A stretch of DNA of 64,000 bases, from NCBI GenBank assembly GCA_947567625.1, contig CANONN010000003.1:1-64000 (forward strand), read 5' to 3'. The translations under genes were made by a program, and so were the position numbers. The notes beneath the pieces are model-generated. The model was given only the letters and a program-made list of their open reading frames with translations. It had not been told where the DNA came from and ran no database searches. Shown piece after piece: positions 23,581-33,591 of the stretch (positions are counted from its first letter, which is position 1; every line of letters starts with the position of its first letter). The stretch comes from an uncultured Roseburia sp. GTDB taxonomy: Bacteria; Bacillota; Clostridia; Lachnospirales; Lachnospiraceae.

Positions 23581-24957
23581 TCAACTGCCTCCCAGCAACT
23601 GCTTTACAATCTTTTGCGTATCAAACTGCTCGATGTCATCCGGCACATTCTGACCGGCCGTCATGTACGACAGGTCGGCGCCGGAGTATAGTTTGATATT
23701 TAAAATGTTTCCATATGTCGTAGTCTCATCCAACTTTGTAAAAATCAATTTATAGTCCGCAATCTCTTTATAGATATCTGCAATCTCCAGCAGATCACGA
23801 TACTTTATGGTTGCACTGACAACCAGATAGACTTCTTTCTCATATTGTTCGTCCAGGCCGTCCATCAGGCGCTTCATATCTTCCCGCTGCCCCTCATTGC
23901 GATGGGAAAATCCCGCCGTATCGACGAACACCAGATCGTAATCGTTTACCCGCTCGATCGCCTGATTCATCTCCTCGGCAGAATAGATAATGCTCATCGG
24001 CACGTCCAAAATATTGGCGTAAACCCGCAACTGCTCCGTCGCGGCAATCCGGTATGTGTCGGCAGTCATAAACGCCACCTTTTTACTGTAATCGACCTTA
24101 TATTTTGAGGCAATCTTGGCAATGGTCGTGGTCTTTCCCACACCCGTGGGGCCGATAAAAAATATAATCTTGGGTTTCTTGCCGCTAAGCTGGATGCCGC
24201 GCGCCTTGCCCAATTTTAATATCATCTTCTGGTAGACATTGGATAAGATATAATCGACACTGCTCCCGTTATGGAGTACTTTCTCGGCCTCGTCCATGAT
24301 CTGGTTGACATAGACCTCATTGACCTCATTCTCCAACAGCGTCCGATATAACATTTTGATGAACTGAAAGCTTTCCGTGTTCGAGGCCGCAGGCGGCGTC
24401 ACCCGCTCCACCGGCTCCGGTATTTTTCTGGTCTCTTCACTCGAAAACTGCTTTTCCAAGATATTCGACAAATTTTCCAAACGCCGCTCTAATCCCTCAT
24501 TGTTACTGTTCATCACACTCTCCCGCGCCGCTGTCTGCGGCATAGCCCCCTGTAAGGGCTCCGAAACGGCGGCGACCGGCGCCTCCTGGGATTTTTGCAT
24601 TGCGCTGTTTAGCGCCGCCTGCTGTAATCTCCCCTTCTCTGCCTGCTCGGCGCGCTGGTAAGACGCGCTGCGCCGCTCTTGCAGCTGAGAAATCGGAATG
24701 GATTCGTCGGCGGCAAGATTGATTCCCTTTTTTTCATGCAGCTTCATCGGTGCATTGATTGCATCCTGCGGATTATACAAGCGTTCCCGCTCCTCCATCG
24801 CTGCGGTTACCTCAAACACAGAATTCTTAAAGACCTTAAACGGTCCCTTGGGCTTGATCTCTTTTACATTCATAATGACGGCACTCGCGCCAAGCTCTTC
24901 TTTTGCCTTTTCGATTGCCTCTTCCTTGGTGTTGCCCTGATATTTATTAATGGTCAT
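23581..24957 (-). CDS. flhF: FlhF SRP-type GTPase
   Basis: FlhF is a signal-recognition-particle-like GTPase that targets flagellar assembly. Residues 1-60 form the conserved B-domain (INKYQGNTKEEAIEKAKEELG), then a variable linker rich in Q, E and A. The NG domain carries the G1 motif FIGPTGVGKTTTIAKI near residue 270, MTADTYRIAATEQL and FVDTAG. Its 5' end overlaps the flhA 3' end by eleven bases. The 458-residue length is typical. Confidence 0.95.
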   Translation of the reverse strand: MTINKYQGNTKEEAIEKAKEELGASAVIMNVKEIKPKGPFKVFKNSVFEVTAAMEERERLYNPQDAINAPMKLHEKKGINLAADESIPISQLQERRSASYQRAEQAEKGRLQQAALNSAMQKSQEAPVAAVSEPLQGAMPQTAARESVMNSNNEGLERRLENLSNILEKQFSSEETRKIPEPVERVTPPAASNTESFQFIKMLYRTLLENEVNEVYVNQIMDEAEKVLHNGSSVDYILSNVYQKMILKLGKARGIQLSGKKPKIIFFIGPTGVGKTTTIAKIASKYKVDYSKKVAFMTADTYRIAATEQLRVYANILDVPMSIIYSAEEMNQAIERVNDYDLVFVDTAGFSHRNEGQREDMKRLMDGLDEQYEKEVYLVVSATIKYRDLLEIADIYKEIADYKLIFTKLDETTTYGNILNIKLYSGADLSYMTAGQNVPDDIEQFDTQKIVKQLLGGS

Positions 24958-26989
24958 GATATGTCACCATCCCTACTGATTGTAATTCGATGTTTGATTC
25001 CACTTCATTATAAGATACCACAATTAGGTCTCTGAAATACTCTTCTGTCAATTTTTTGAAATACATTCTGACAATTGGAGACGTGATGACGATAACGCTC
25101 TTGCCCATATTTTCCAGCTTTGCCGCTTCTGACTCCACAGAATTGACAATGGCCTTTGTCTTGTCGGGGTCTAACGTCAGATATGCCCCCTGCTCCGTCT
25201 GTTTTACTGAGGACATAATATCCTGCTCGACTTTTGGGTCCAAGGTGATGACACTTGTCGTCTCATTGGCCGGGAAGTATTTGCTGGAAATCGCGCGCTT
25301 GAGATTCTGGCGCACATATTCCGTCAATACGTCCGTATCTCTTGTAGCCGAGGCATGATCCGCCAGCGTTTCAAAGATACTGAGCAGATCGCGGATAGAG
25401 ATACCCTCGTCCAAAAGATTCTGCAATACTTTCTGCACCTCGCCAAGACCGAGCATCTTTGGCACCAGCTCGTCCACAAGCACAGGATTGCTCTCTTTCA
25501 AATTGTTGACAAGGTTCTGCACATCCTGTCTGGTGAGCAGCTCTGCAATGTGGGACCTGATCACTTCGGTCAGATGCGTCGCGATGATGGACGGCGGATC
25601 TACCACCGTGTATCCAAGGCTCTCGGCGCGCTCCCTCTGCGTCTCGGTAATCCAGATCGCCGGCAGATGGAACGACGGCTCAAACGTCGGGATACCGGTG
25701 ATCTCCTCCTCCACGTATCCCGGATTCATCGCCATATAATGGTCAAAGAGAATCTCACCCTCCGTCACTTGAATCCCTTTTATCTTAATAATATACTGGT
25801 TCGGATTGAGCTGAATATTGTCGCGCAGGCGGATAATCGGCACCACCGTACCGAGCTCCAGCGCAATCTGCCGCCGTATCATAACGACACGGTCCAGCAG
25901 ATCGCCGCCCTGGTTGACATCCGCGAGCGGAATGATACCATATCCAAACTCCAGCTCGATCGGGTCCACCTGAAGCAGGGAAACCACGTTCTCCGGCTTG
26001 CGTATCTCTTCCGCCTCGGTCTCCGCCATGGCGACCTCCTCCTCGATACTCTCGACGCCGATCGACTTGTCCACACTCTTTCCTACGATAATAAACACCA
26101 GTCCATAGATGAGGAACAAAAATGTATTGAGCGGCGTCAGAAAACCGAGCATCATCAGAGCCACACCGACGATATAGAGCACCTTCGAGATACCGAACAG
26201 CTGTCCCACCAGCACATCGCCAAAGTCGGCCTCCTTAGAACCCTTGGTCACCAGAATACCGGTGGCGAGCGAGATACAAAGGGACGGAATCTGGGAACAA
26301 AGGCCGTCACCGATCGTTAAGATACCGTAATGCTGCAGGGCATCCACCGCCTCCATACCGCCGCGCGTGACACCCATAATCGTCCCGCCGATCACATTGA
26401 TAAACGTGATGATCAAACCTGCGGTTGCGTCTCCTTTTACATACTTGGTAGCACCGTCCATGGAACCGAAAAATGCCGATTCCTCCTGAATCTTATTGCG
26501 TCGCTCAATCGCCTCTTTGTCCGTGATCGCACCGGTATTCAAATCGGCGTCGATCGCCATCTGTTTACCGGGCATGGCATCCAGGGTAAAACGCGCCGTC
26601 ACCTCAGACACACGCTCGGAACCTTTATTGATTACAATAAACTGAATCAAAACCAGAATAATAAAGACAATCACACCTACGATAATGTCATTGCCGCCCA
26701 CGAACGTACCGAACGTCGCAACGATATTTCCGGGATCACCGGTGGTAAGAATCAATCGCGTGGAGGATACGTTCAAAGATATCCTGAAAATGGTTGTGAA
26801 CAATAACAGCGTCGGATAAAAGGACAGATCTAACACCTCTTTCACAAACAGTGTGTCAAAGAGTACGATCAATCCTATGGAAATGTTTAAAGCCAGCATT
26901 ACATCTAGCAGAGTGGAGCTAACGGGCACTATTAAAAATATAATTGCAGCCAGAAGATAGATCGCCACACCTATATCCGCTTTCTTCAT
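24947..26989 (-). CDS. flhA: FlhA flagellar type III export protein
   Basis: FlhA is the major export gate protein. Eight membrane helices fill residues 1-320, followed by a cytosolic domain. The FHIPEP-type motif region (PGKQMAIDADLNTGAITD) is present near residue 145. A longer cytoplasmic domain with LDPDKTKAIV and PIVRMYFKKL follows to residue 680. It lies between flhB and flhF in the expected order. The match to the family is strong throughout. Confidence 0.97.
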   Translation of the reverse strand: MKKADIGVAIYLLAAIIFLIVPVSSTLLDVMLALNISIGLIVLFDTLFVKEVLDLSFYPTLLLFTTIFRISLNVSSTRLILTTGDPGNIVATFGTFVGGNDIIVGVIVFIILVLIQFIVINKGSERVSEVTARFTLDAMPGKQMAIDADLNTGAITDKEAIERRNKIQEESAFFGSMDGATKYVKGDATAGLIITFINVIGGTIMGVTRGGMEAVDALQHYGILTIGDGLCSQIPSLCISLATGILVTKGSKEADFGDVLVGQLFGISKVLYIVGVALMMLGFLTPLNTFLFLIYGLVFIIVGKSVDKSIGVESIEEEVAMAETEAEEIRKPENVVSLLQVDPIELEFGYGIIPLADVNQGGDLLDRVVMIRRQIALELGTVVPIIRLRDNIQLNPNQYIIKIKGIQVTEGEILFDHYMAMNPGYVEEEITGIPTFEPSFHLPAIWITETQRERAESLGYTVVDPPSIIATHLTEVIRSHIAELLTRQDVQNLVNNLKESNPVLVDELVPKMLGLGEVQKVLQNLLDEGISIRDLLSIFETLADHASATRDTDVLTEYVRQNLKRAISSKYFPANETTSVITLDPKVEQDIMSSVKQTEQGAYLTLDPDKTKAIVNSVESEAAKLENMGKSVIVITSPIVRMYFKKLTEEYFRDLIVVSYNEVESNIELQSVGMVTYHDH

Positions 26990-27014
26990 GCCATTTCCTC
27001 CTTACTTAACTTAT

Positions 27015-28139
27015 CTAATGTTTATTATTATACACCATAGCGAGGATTTCCGCTACTGCCTGATATAACTCCGGCGGTATTTCGGAACCGATATCCACAT
27101 TTGCATACAGCATCCGAGCCAGCGGCTTATTTTCAACAATCTGGATATTATGCTCCTTTGCGGCCTCACGGATTCTCTGCGCAAGGTGGTCCTCACCTTT
27201 TGCCAGCACAACCGGCGCACGCTGCTTCTCGGCGTCATACTTGACTGCCACCGCAATATGCGTCGGGTTGGTGATCACGACATCCGCTTTGGGCACATCC
27301 TGCATCATACGTCTGGCCGAAGCCTCACGCATACGCTGTCTCTGTTTGCCCTTGATCTGCGGATCTCCCTCTGTGTTCTTGTACTCATCTTTGACCTCCT
27401 GCTTGGTCATCTTCATATCCTCGTTAAAACGATATTTTTGAAAGACCCAGTCGGCAATACCAATCACGAGATACACAATGCTGATTTTTAATCCGGTATC
27501 GAGAATAATGTCACCGCACATTGCAAGCGCCTGATTGAGATGGATATCATACAAAATAAATATATCGTTTGCCTTATCCTTAATAGAAGTATAAGTGATA
27601 ATGGCAATCAAAACAATCTTTAAAATGGATTTTAACAGTTCAAACAGAGAATCTTTTGAAAAAATACGCTTAAATCCATTGACCGGATTGAATTTATCAA
27701 ATTTGGGCTTCATCGGTTTGGCGGAGATTTTCCACCCGACCTGTACAATACTGATGATCAGCGTGATGGCAAAACCGAAGATAAAAAACGGCGCCACGAG
27801 CACGAGCATCTTCTGTATAACTACCAAAAACAGGCTGGAAATCGCCTGTGTGGACAAATCTTTTGCATTGATACTGATAAAATCGGGTATCATATTGAAT
27901 ACATAGTGAAATACTTCCAAAAAACCGGTGCCGACGTTGCCAATAAATATCTTTAACACCAGAAAAAGGACAATCAAAGAAAAAGCAGCCGTCAACTCCT
28001 TGCTTTTTGCGACCTTGCCGTCCTCCCGCGCCTCGCGGAGCTTTTTGGCTGTCGCCGGCTCTGTTTTCTCGCCGCCCGGTCCGTCCTTGGCAAACCATTG
28101 TAGATTATATTTTATTAGCAATTCTTTTCTCTGTCTCAA
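27015..28139 (-). CDS. flhB: FlhB export switch protein
   Basis: FlhB switches export specificity from hook to filament by self-cleavage. The autocleavage motif NPTH is present (VVITNPTHIAVAVKYD, near residue 285). Four membrane helices lie at about 40-215. The N-terminus carries EKTEPATAKKLREAREDG. The start is a TTG one base after the fliR stop, with AAAGGA about ten bases upstream. The 374-residue length is slightly long because of an N-terminal extension of about ten residues. Confidence 0.95.
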   Translation of the reverse strand: MRQRKELLIKYNLQWFAKDGPGGEKTEPATAKKLREAREDGKVAKSKELTAAFSLIVLFLVLKIFIGNVGTGFLEVFHYVFNMIPDFISINAKDLSTQAISSLFLVVIQKMLVLVAPFFIFGFAITLIISIVQVGWKISAKPMKPKFDKFNPVNGFKRIFSKDSLFELLKSILKIVLIAIITYTSIKDKANDIFILYDIHLNQALAMCGDIILDTGLKISIVYLVIGIADWVFQKYRFNEDMKMTKQEVKDEYKNTEGDPQIKGKQRQRMREASARRMMQDVPKADVVITNPTHIAVAVKYDAEKQRAPVVLAKGEDHLAQRIREAAKEHNIQIVENKPLARMLYANVDIGSEIPPELYQAVAEILAMVYNNKH

Positions 28140-28140
28140 C

Positions 28141-28920
28141 TCAATACAATCCTTTTATCACGGAAACCATCATCCGCTGGATCTCCCTGAAAATAAAATT
28201 ACCCACATCGCCCAACAGCACGGAGGTAATAAACAGTACGGCAAATCCCAGCACAATTTTCATCTGCATACCGACCGCAAAGATATTCATCTGCGGCGCC
28301 ACCTTTGCCATGATACCAAGAATACAGTTTAGTATCATAATACAGACAAAAATGGGGAGTACGATACGAAATGCAATGACAAACATATCCCCCATAAAAT
28401 TAGTCATCGTCGTCATCAGGCTGTCCCAGCGAAAAATTTGTCCGTTGACCGGAATCACTTTAAAACAGTCCATGATTGCCCGCAGGACATAGTGGTGCAT
28501 ATCCGTGGCGAGAAACAGCAGCAAAATAAAATAGTTATACAGATTACCGCTGATCGTAACCTGGGAATTGGTGCTGGGATCAAACATGGTTGCCATAGAT
28601 AACCCGATATCCATATCAATGATATTGCCTGCAAATAAAATAATGGAATTACAAATGTTGGCAGCTAGTCCTATCATCAACCCTGTAATTCCTTCTTTTA
28701 ACACAATCAGAGCATATCCAATCATCCCGGTATATTCTACCTGTGACATATCAATCATGCCGCCGACTAAAATGGAAACAAATACCGACAACCCGATTTT
28801 CATTCTGGACGGCACCCCTCTCTGATTAAAAGGAGGAGCGATAAACAGAAAACTGGCTATGCGCACGACTATTAATAGAAATTTTTCAAAATCGTATAAC
28901 GAAAACGTAACATTGACCAT
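28141..28920 (-). CDS. fliR: FliR flagellar export protein
   Basis: FliR is an integral membrane protein of the export gate together with FliP and FliQ. The 259-residue product has six to seven hydrophobic segments and the family pattern FLFIAPPFNQRGVPSRMKIGLS near the N-terminus. It ends just before flhB. It starts eight bases after fliQ. FliR and FlhB are separate here, unlike the fused FliR-FlhB of some Clostridium species. Confidence 0.95.
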   Translation of the reverse strand: MVNVTFSLYDFEKFLLIVVRIASFLFIAPPFNQRGVPSRMKIGLSVFVSILVGGMIDMSQVEYTGMIGYALIVLKEGITGLMIGLAANICNSIILFAGNIIDMDIGLSMATMFDPSTNSQVTISGNLYNYFILLLFLATDMHHYVLRAIMDCFKVIPVNGQIFRWDSLMTTMTNFMGDMFVIAFRIVLPIFVCIMILNCILGIMAKVAPQMNIFAVGMQMKIVLGFAVLFITSVLLGDVGNFIFREIQRMMVSVIKGLY

Positions 28921-28928
28921 ATGTCATC

Positions 28929-29198
28929 CTAACGAATATAGGCCGCGAAATTTGACCATAACCTCGTCATATATTCAACCAGATTATTCAAAATCCACGA
29001 GCCAAACAACATCAGCCCCAAAAACACGCAGATGATCTTGGGCACAAATGTGAGCGTCTGCTCCTGAATAGAGGTAACCGTCTGAAAGATACTGACGATT
29101 AATCCCACTACCAAAGACACCAACAATAACGGTATGGACGTAATTAAAATCGTATAGAGTGCTTCACGCACAATATCAAGAACCTCACCCTGTGTCAT
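28929..29198 (-). CDS. fliQ: FliQ flagellar export protein
   Basis: FliQ is a small export-gate subunit with two membrane helices, here at about residues 16-36 and 52-75. The 89-residue protein begins MTQGEVLDIVREALYTI and has TSIQEQTLTFVPKI in the loop, which is typical. It lies between fliP and fliR in the canonical order. Confidence 0.95.
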   Translation of the reverse strand: MTQGEVLDIVREALYTILITSIPLLLVSLVVGLIVSIFQTVTSIQEQTLTFVPKIICVFLGLMLFGSWILNNLVEYMTRLWSNFAAYIR

Positions 29199-29229
29199 AT
29201 CCTCACCTTCTTCACTGTCAGCTCCGCCG

Positions 29230-30093
29230 TCAATAGAACGTTCGCATCAAACTGCCAATCACCAGATTCCAACCGTCTGCCATAATAAACAGCAAAATCT
29301 TAAAGGGCAGCGAAATGGTCGTCGGCGGTAGCATCATCATACCCATAGACATCAGCACCGAAGCCACAACCATGTCGATGACGATAAACGGGATATAGAT
29401 GACAAATCCCATAATAAAGGCATAACGCAGCTCACTCAGTATAAATGCCGGTATCAGCATCACCATCGGAACCTCTTCCTCCCTGTTATAGGATTCCCCT
29501 GCGATATCAATAAACAGCGCCAGATCCTTATCAAGCGTCTGTCCCTCCATAAACGTGCGAAGCGGCGCTTCGGCCTCCTCCATCGCCTGTTCAAATGTGA
29601 TCTCACCATTGTCAAGCGGCACAATCGCTTTCTCGTTGATCTCCTGAAACGTGGGCCACATAATGAAAAAAGTCATAAACAAAGCAAGACCAATCATCAC
29701 CTGATTGGGCGGAGAGCTCTGCGTACCAATTGCTGTACGGACAAAATGCAGTACGATAATAATGCGGGTGTAAGACGTCAACATAATCAGCAAAGACGGC
29801 GCCAGCGCAATGATCGTGAGTACTAACAAAGCGCGCACCGGTGTTGACAGCGACCCCGTATCGTTATTGTAGTTGACGGAGAAACCATTCGTACTATCAC
29901 TTTTGGCATCCAACAATCCTTCATTTTCAGCGGGCGGCGTCAACCCTTCAATCCCCTGCAGATCGCCGGACGCTGCGTACACCTGGGTATGAAACCCCAT
30001 AAAAATCAATGCCGACATAAAAATAAGCACAGCCGCCAGAAATGATATTCTACAATATGCTTTTTTTAATCTTGTCATAATATTCCTTTGCAC
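29230..30093 (-). CDS. fliP: FliP flagellar export protein
   Basis: FliP is the core of the export pore. An N-terminal signal peptide-like helix (about residues 14-40, ending AASGDL) is followed by the family motifs LTSYTRIIIVLHFVRTAIGTQSSPPNQVMIGLALF and FVIYIPFIVIDMVVASVLMSMGMMMLPP. Four mature membrane helices are present. The 287-residue form with a cleavable leader is usual. It begins one base after the fliO stop. Confidence 0.95.
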   Translation of the reverse strand: MQRNIMTRLKKAYCRISFLAAVLIFMSALIFMGFHTQVYAASGDLQGIEGLTPPAENEGLLDAKSDSTNGFSVNYNNDTGSLSTPVRALLVLTIIALAPSLLIMLTSYTRIIIVLHFVRTAIGTQSSPPNQVMIGLALFMTFFIMWPTFQEINEKAIVPLDNGEITFEQAMEEAEAPLRTFMEGQTLDKDLALFIDIAGESYNREEEVPMVMLIPAFILSELRYAFIMGFVIYIPFIVIDMVVASVLMSMGMMMLPPTTISLPFKILLFIMADGWNLVIGSLMRTFY

Positions 30094-30480
30094 TTAATCC
30101 TTCTTTTTCGGGAAGCGCTCCTTTACCTTGGATAAAATCTCCTGAAAGCTTTCCGTTTTTAAAACGCTCTCCGAATGATCCACAGACAACGACGAAATCT
30201 GTTCTGCCGTCAGCTGTGTCAAGAGACTGACTTCGTCCTTGCCGACAGCAATCACAAGATACACGTCGCCTGTTTTGATAATCTGAATAAATTTGTTGTT
30301 CGCTATTCTGGCTGTCTCGACCACCTCGATATTACGTCCTGTCATCTGCCCTTTCTGATAACCAGCCAGCCACCTCGTCACGATATATGTGATAAAGAGG
30401 ACAAACAAAAAAATAAGTAAAACACCGACGAGCTGGATAAAACTGCTCAAAGAAGAACTAAGCAATATATGTTTAACCAA
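30094..30480 (-). CDS. fliO: FliO flagellar biosynthesis protein
   Basis: FliO assists FliP assembly. The 128-residue protein has one membrane helix (about residues 10-36) followed by a small basic cytosolic domain (NIEVVETARIANNKFIQIIKTGDVYLVIAVGKDEVSLLT) typical of FliO/FliZ. The start overlaps the end of cheY by eight bases. Sequence conservation in FliO is low, so the call relies on context as well as architecture. Confidence 0.9.
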   Translation of the reverse strand: MVKHILLSSSLSSFIQLVGVLLIFLFVLFITYIVTRWLAGYQKGQMTGRNIEVVETARIANNKFIQIIKTGDVYLVIAVGKDEVSLLTQLTAEQISSLSVDHSESVLKTESFQEILSKVKERFPKKKD

Positions 30481-30832
30481 CTACTTTCTTTACGGCTTCG
30501 AGTACGCGCTCTGCCTGGAACGGCTTCACGATAAAGTCTTTTGCCCCTGACTGGATTGCCTCGATTACCATCGCCTGCTGTCCCATAGCGGAACACATAA
30601 TGATATTTGCGCTGGCGTCAATCTCTTTAATTTTCTTCAGAGCCTGAATACCATCCATCTCCGGCATGGTAATATCCATCAATACCAAATCCGGCTTTGT
30701 CTCGGGATATTTCTCTACCGCAATCGCTCCATTCTCTGCTTCAGCAGCAATCTCATAACCGTTCTTGGTCAGAATGTCCTTAATCATCATTCTCATAAAT
30801 GCTGCATCATCACAAATCATTATCTTTGCCAT
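30473..30832 (-). CDS. cheY: CheY response regulator
   Basis: This single receiver domain protein carries the chemotaxis signal to the switch. Acidic residues DD at 8-9 form the metal site, D53 in VLMDITMPEMDG is phosphorylated, and the conserved K is in DFIVKPF near 103. The 119-residue length is normal. It lies between fliY and fliO, as in B. subtilis, which supports its identity as the motor-binding CheY. Confidence 0.96.
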   Translation of the reverse strand: MAKIMICDDAAFMRMMIKDILTKNGYEIAAEAENGAIAVEKYPETKPDLVLMDITMPEMDGIQALKKIKEIDASANIIMCSAMGQQAMVIEAIQSGAKDFIVKPFQAERVLEAVKKVVG

Positions 30833-30874
30833 AATATTCTCTCCTATTCCTTTACATTTTTCTTGGTTTTTGGA

Positions 30875-32032
30875 CTATTTTACTATCTCAGTAATACGGA
30901 TACCATAGCTCTCTTCTATGATGACTACCTCGCCCTTGGCAACGTATTTCCCGTTTACTAACACGTCAATTGGTTCACCAGCGATACGATTTAATTCTAT
31001 AATAGTTCCTGGTGCAAAATCAAGGATTTCTTTTATGGATTTTGAAGTTCTTCCAAGCTCCACCGTCACCTCAAGGGGCACATCCATAATTAAATCGATA
31101 TTTTCCGGCCCGAAGCCCATCGGCATGTTGCCCGAAAAAGCCTGAAACTGTGCAGGCTGCACGTTTACCTGTTGTCCATACATCTGTGACATATCCATCC
31201 CCATCATCGGCTGACCCATCATCGGCTGTCCCATCATCATCGGCTGACCCATAGGCTGTTGCGGCATCGGCTGTGGTGCCGGCATCGGCTGCGGCGCTAC
31301 GGCCGGGGCCGGCTCTTTTTTTCTCGCTCCTGCGGTAGAATTTGTATCTTCCTCCATATTCTTTGAGACACTCGAGCACATCTCTTTCGCGAAAGATACC
31401 GGATACAACTGCATAATCTCACTGTCGATCAGGTCTCCAATTTCCATCCGGAAAGAGATCTTGACAAACTCTCCCGACAAAAACTCGTCGATCGTACTCT
31501 CATCGACCGTATCCTGCAAATCAACCAGATCGGCAGTCGGCGGACTGATATCGATCACTTTATTTAACATGGATGATAACGACGTGGCCGAAGAACCCAT
31601 CATCTGATTCATGGCCTCACTGATGGCGCTCAAATGCAATTCTCCAAGCTCCTGTTCGGTGTTTGTACCGTCACCGCCCATCATCAAATCCGTGATAATC
31701 TTTACATCATTTTCCTTTAATACAAGGATATTGCTGCCATCCAGACCTACCGTATACGCTATGCGGATAAACACACATGGGCGTTCGTAGGCGTCGCATA
31801 TATCACTCCAAGTTGCAAATGATACTACCGGTGTGGAAATCTCTACCTTTCTGTTTACCAGAGAAAACAAGGTAGTAGCTGCTGTTCCCATACTGATATT
31901 GCCAATCTCACCGATGGCGTCCTTCTCATCACTGCTCAGTAATTCCCCAACAGACGCAGACGTCGTCTCGTCATCGCCGGAACTATTTAACAGAGCATTG
32001 ATTTCTTCCTGGGACATTACTCCTCCATCCAT
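30875..32032 (-). CDS. fliY: FliY switch protein (FliN fused to CheC-like phosphatase)
   Basis: FliY is part of the flagellar C-ring and dephosphorylates CheY-P. The N-terminal peptide MSQEEINALL resembles the CheY-binding peptide of FliM. A CheC-like domain with two phosphatase motifs follows (EIGNISMGTAATTLF near 43 and LSAISEAMNQMMGS near 132). The C-terminal 75 residues form the FliN domain (VPLEVTVELGRTSKSIKEILDF). Between them is a linker made of Met, Pro, Gln and Gly repeats (about residues 235-285). AGAGGAG seven bases upstream supports ATG 32032. Confidence 0.95.
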   Translation of the reverse strand: MDGGVMSQEEINALLNSSGDDETTSASVGELLSSDEKDAIGEIGNISMGTAATTLFSLVNRKVEISTPVVSFATWSDICDAYERPCVFIRIAYTVGLDGSNILVLKENDVKIITDLMMGGDGTNTEQELGELHLSAISEAMNQMMGSSATSLSSMLNKVIDISPPTADLVDLQDTVDESTIDEFLSGEFVKISFRMEIGDLIDSEIMQLYPVSFAKEMCSSVSKNMEEDTNSTAGARKKEPAPAVAPQPMPAPQPMPQQPMGQPMMMGQPMMGQPMMGMDMSQMYGQQVNVQPAQFQAFSGNMPMGFGPENIDLIMDVPLEVTVELGRTSKSIKEILDFAPGTIIELNRIAGEPIDVLVNGKYVAKGEVVIIEESYGIRITEIVK

Positions 32033-32033
32033 T

Positions 32034-33014
32034 CTACTGCTCCTCTCTAATTACTGATGTAATTCTTACTGCATAATTGTCACCGGAAGCGCCCGGCAGC
32101 GCAGTAAACTTTCGCAAATTACCAACAAATATATTTAACTCCTCATTTACCTTGGTATCTAAACGTATAATGTCACCTAACTGCAAACCGATGAAATCGT
32201 TTACCGATATGCTGCTGTTGCCGAGCACCGCTTTGATCGGCATCGGCGCCTTGGAAATCAAAGCCTCCACCGTATCCGTATAAACTTTCTCATCCTTATC
32301 CTGCAAACTCGAATACCAGTACTTGGTATTTAACTTATCCATAACGTCTTCCAGCGTCATATACGGAAGACAGATATTGATGAGACCCTCCACATCGCCA
32401 ATCTTAATGTTCAATGTCAGAAGCGCGATCATCTCAGTCGGGGATATAATCTGCGCATACTGCGAATTCGTCTCGATACGCTCCAGACGCGGTGTCAATT
32501 CATGCACACTGCTCCACGGCTCGATCAAAAGCTCCACGCAGACATTATAGATTCGCTCGATAATCAGCAGCTCGATCTCGGAAAACTCACGCACTTTATC
32601 AAGCGGTGTTCCAATACCGCCCAACATCCGGTCTACAATCGAATAACCGATATTATTTGCCATCTCGATAATAATACTGCCGGAGAGAGGCGCAAAATTG
32701 ACAATCCCCAGCAGTACCGGGTTCGACAACGCGTTGGAGAACTCAGAATAGGTGACAGCCTCCGAACTCATCACTTCCACCTGCACAGACTTTCGCAAAT
32801 AAACCGGTAAATTGGCTGATAACAGCCGCCCATAATGTTCAAAAATAATCTCAAGCGTGCGCAAGTGCTCTTTCGAGAACTTAGCAGGACGTGCGAAATC
32901 ATAATTTTTTATTTGTTTTTCTTTCTTTTCTTCGATATTTTCCACATCGAGCTCACCGCTGCTCAACTGTTTCAATAATCGATCAATCTCATCCTGCGAT
33001 AAGATATCACTCAT
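32034..33014 (-). CDS. fliM: FliM flagellar motor switch protein
   Basis: FliM binds CheY-P and reverses the motor. The N-terminus MSDILSQDEIDRLLKQL is the CheY-binding peptide. The middle domain has the GGxG signature in DRMLGGIGTPLD, and a C-terminal SpoA domain ends the protein (RLDTKVNEELNIFVGN). The 326-residue length is normal. It overlaps the upstream region of fliY closely, with no spacer. Confidence 0.96.
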   Translation of the reverse strand: MSDILSQDEIDRLLKQLSSGELDVENIEEKKEKQIKNYDFARPAKFSKEHLRTLEIIFEHYGRLLSANLPVYLRKSVQVEVMSSEAVTYSEFSNALSNPVLLGIVNFAPLSGSIIIEMANNIGYSIVDRMLGGIGTPLDKVREFSEIELLIIERIYNVCVELLIEPWSSVHELTPRLERIETNSQYAQIISPTEMIALLTLNIKIGDVEGLINICLPYMTLEDVMDKLNTKYWYSSLQDKDEKVYTDTVEALISKAPMPIKAVLGNSSISVNDFIGLQLGDIIRLDTKVNEELNIFVGNLRKFTALPGASGDNYAVRITSVIREEQ

Positions 33015-33051
33015 CCTTTTTCACCACCCAATCGCGTCTCATGTATGACTC

Positions 33052-33579
33052 TTATTCTGCATTTACACTTGAGAAATTGACACCTACGATAAAATCTTTC
33101 CCTTCAAACATAGACTGCATCGAGGAAAGAATCTCTTCCTTTACCGCCTTATGGCTGTCGGCTTTAAACTCGTCTATCGTATAGTTAGCCACTATGGTGT
33201 TGATCTCATTGCGGATAATCGTCTCTTTCTCTGCCAAGCCCTCGCTTCCCTTGTATGTGGAGTAAGCATCGCTCTTTGTATTCAGCGACAATCCCACGGA
33301 GAAGATTGCATAATGGTCTTTCTCATCGCCCTCGACAGGCTTCAGAGAAACCGTGAAATTATCTGCAATATTATATACTTCAATATCCGCAATCGGAACC
33401 TGTGTGAGATCCTTGTTCTGCCCGCCTTCCAGTTCCAGATCAATAGCCGAGCACACCTCGTCGATGAGCGCGTTTGATTTCTTGGTCTGCGGAATCACCG
33501 TAAACACAAGAATAGCCGTTAAAACAAGATTTGCCAAAACCAGTGTAAGTATAAGTACCGATATCAGATTCTTTTTCAT
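33052..33579 (-). CDS. fliL: FliL flagellar basal body-associated protein
   Basis: FliL surrounds and supports the stator. The 175-residue protein has one N-terminal membrane helix (about 8-29) and an extracytoplasmic domain ending with the family-like FKADSHKAVKEEILSSMQSMFEGKDFIVGVNFSSVNAE. It lies between motB and fliM in the canonical order. FliL sequences diverge, so context supports the call. Confidence 0.9.
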   Translation of the reverse strand: MKKNLISVLILTLVLANLVLTAILVFTVIPQTKKSNALIDEVCSAIDLELEGGQNKDLTQVPIADIEVYNIADNFTVSLKPVEGDEKDHYAIFSVGLSLNTKSDAYSTYKGSEGLAEKETIIRNEINTIVANYTIDEFKADSHKAVKEEILSSMQSMFEGKDFIVGVNFSSVNAE

Positions 33580-33591
33580 ATGCTTTCCTTC

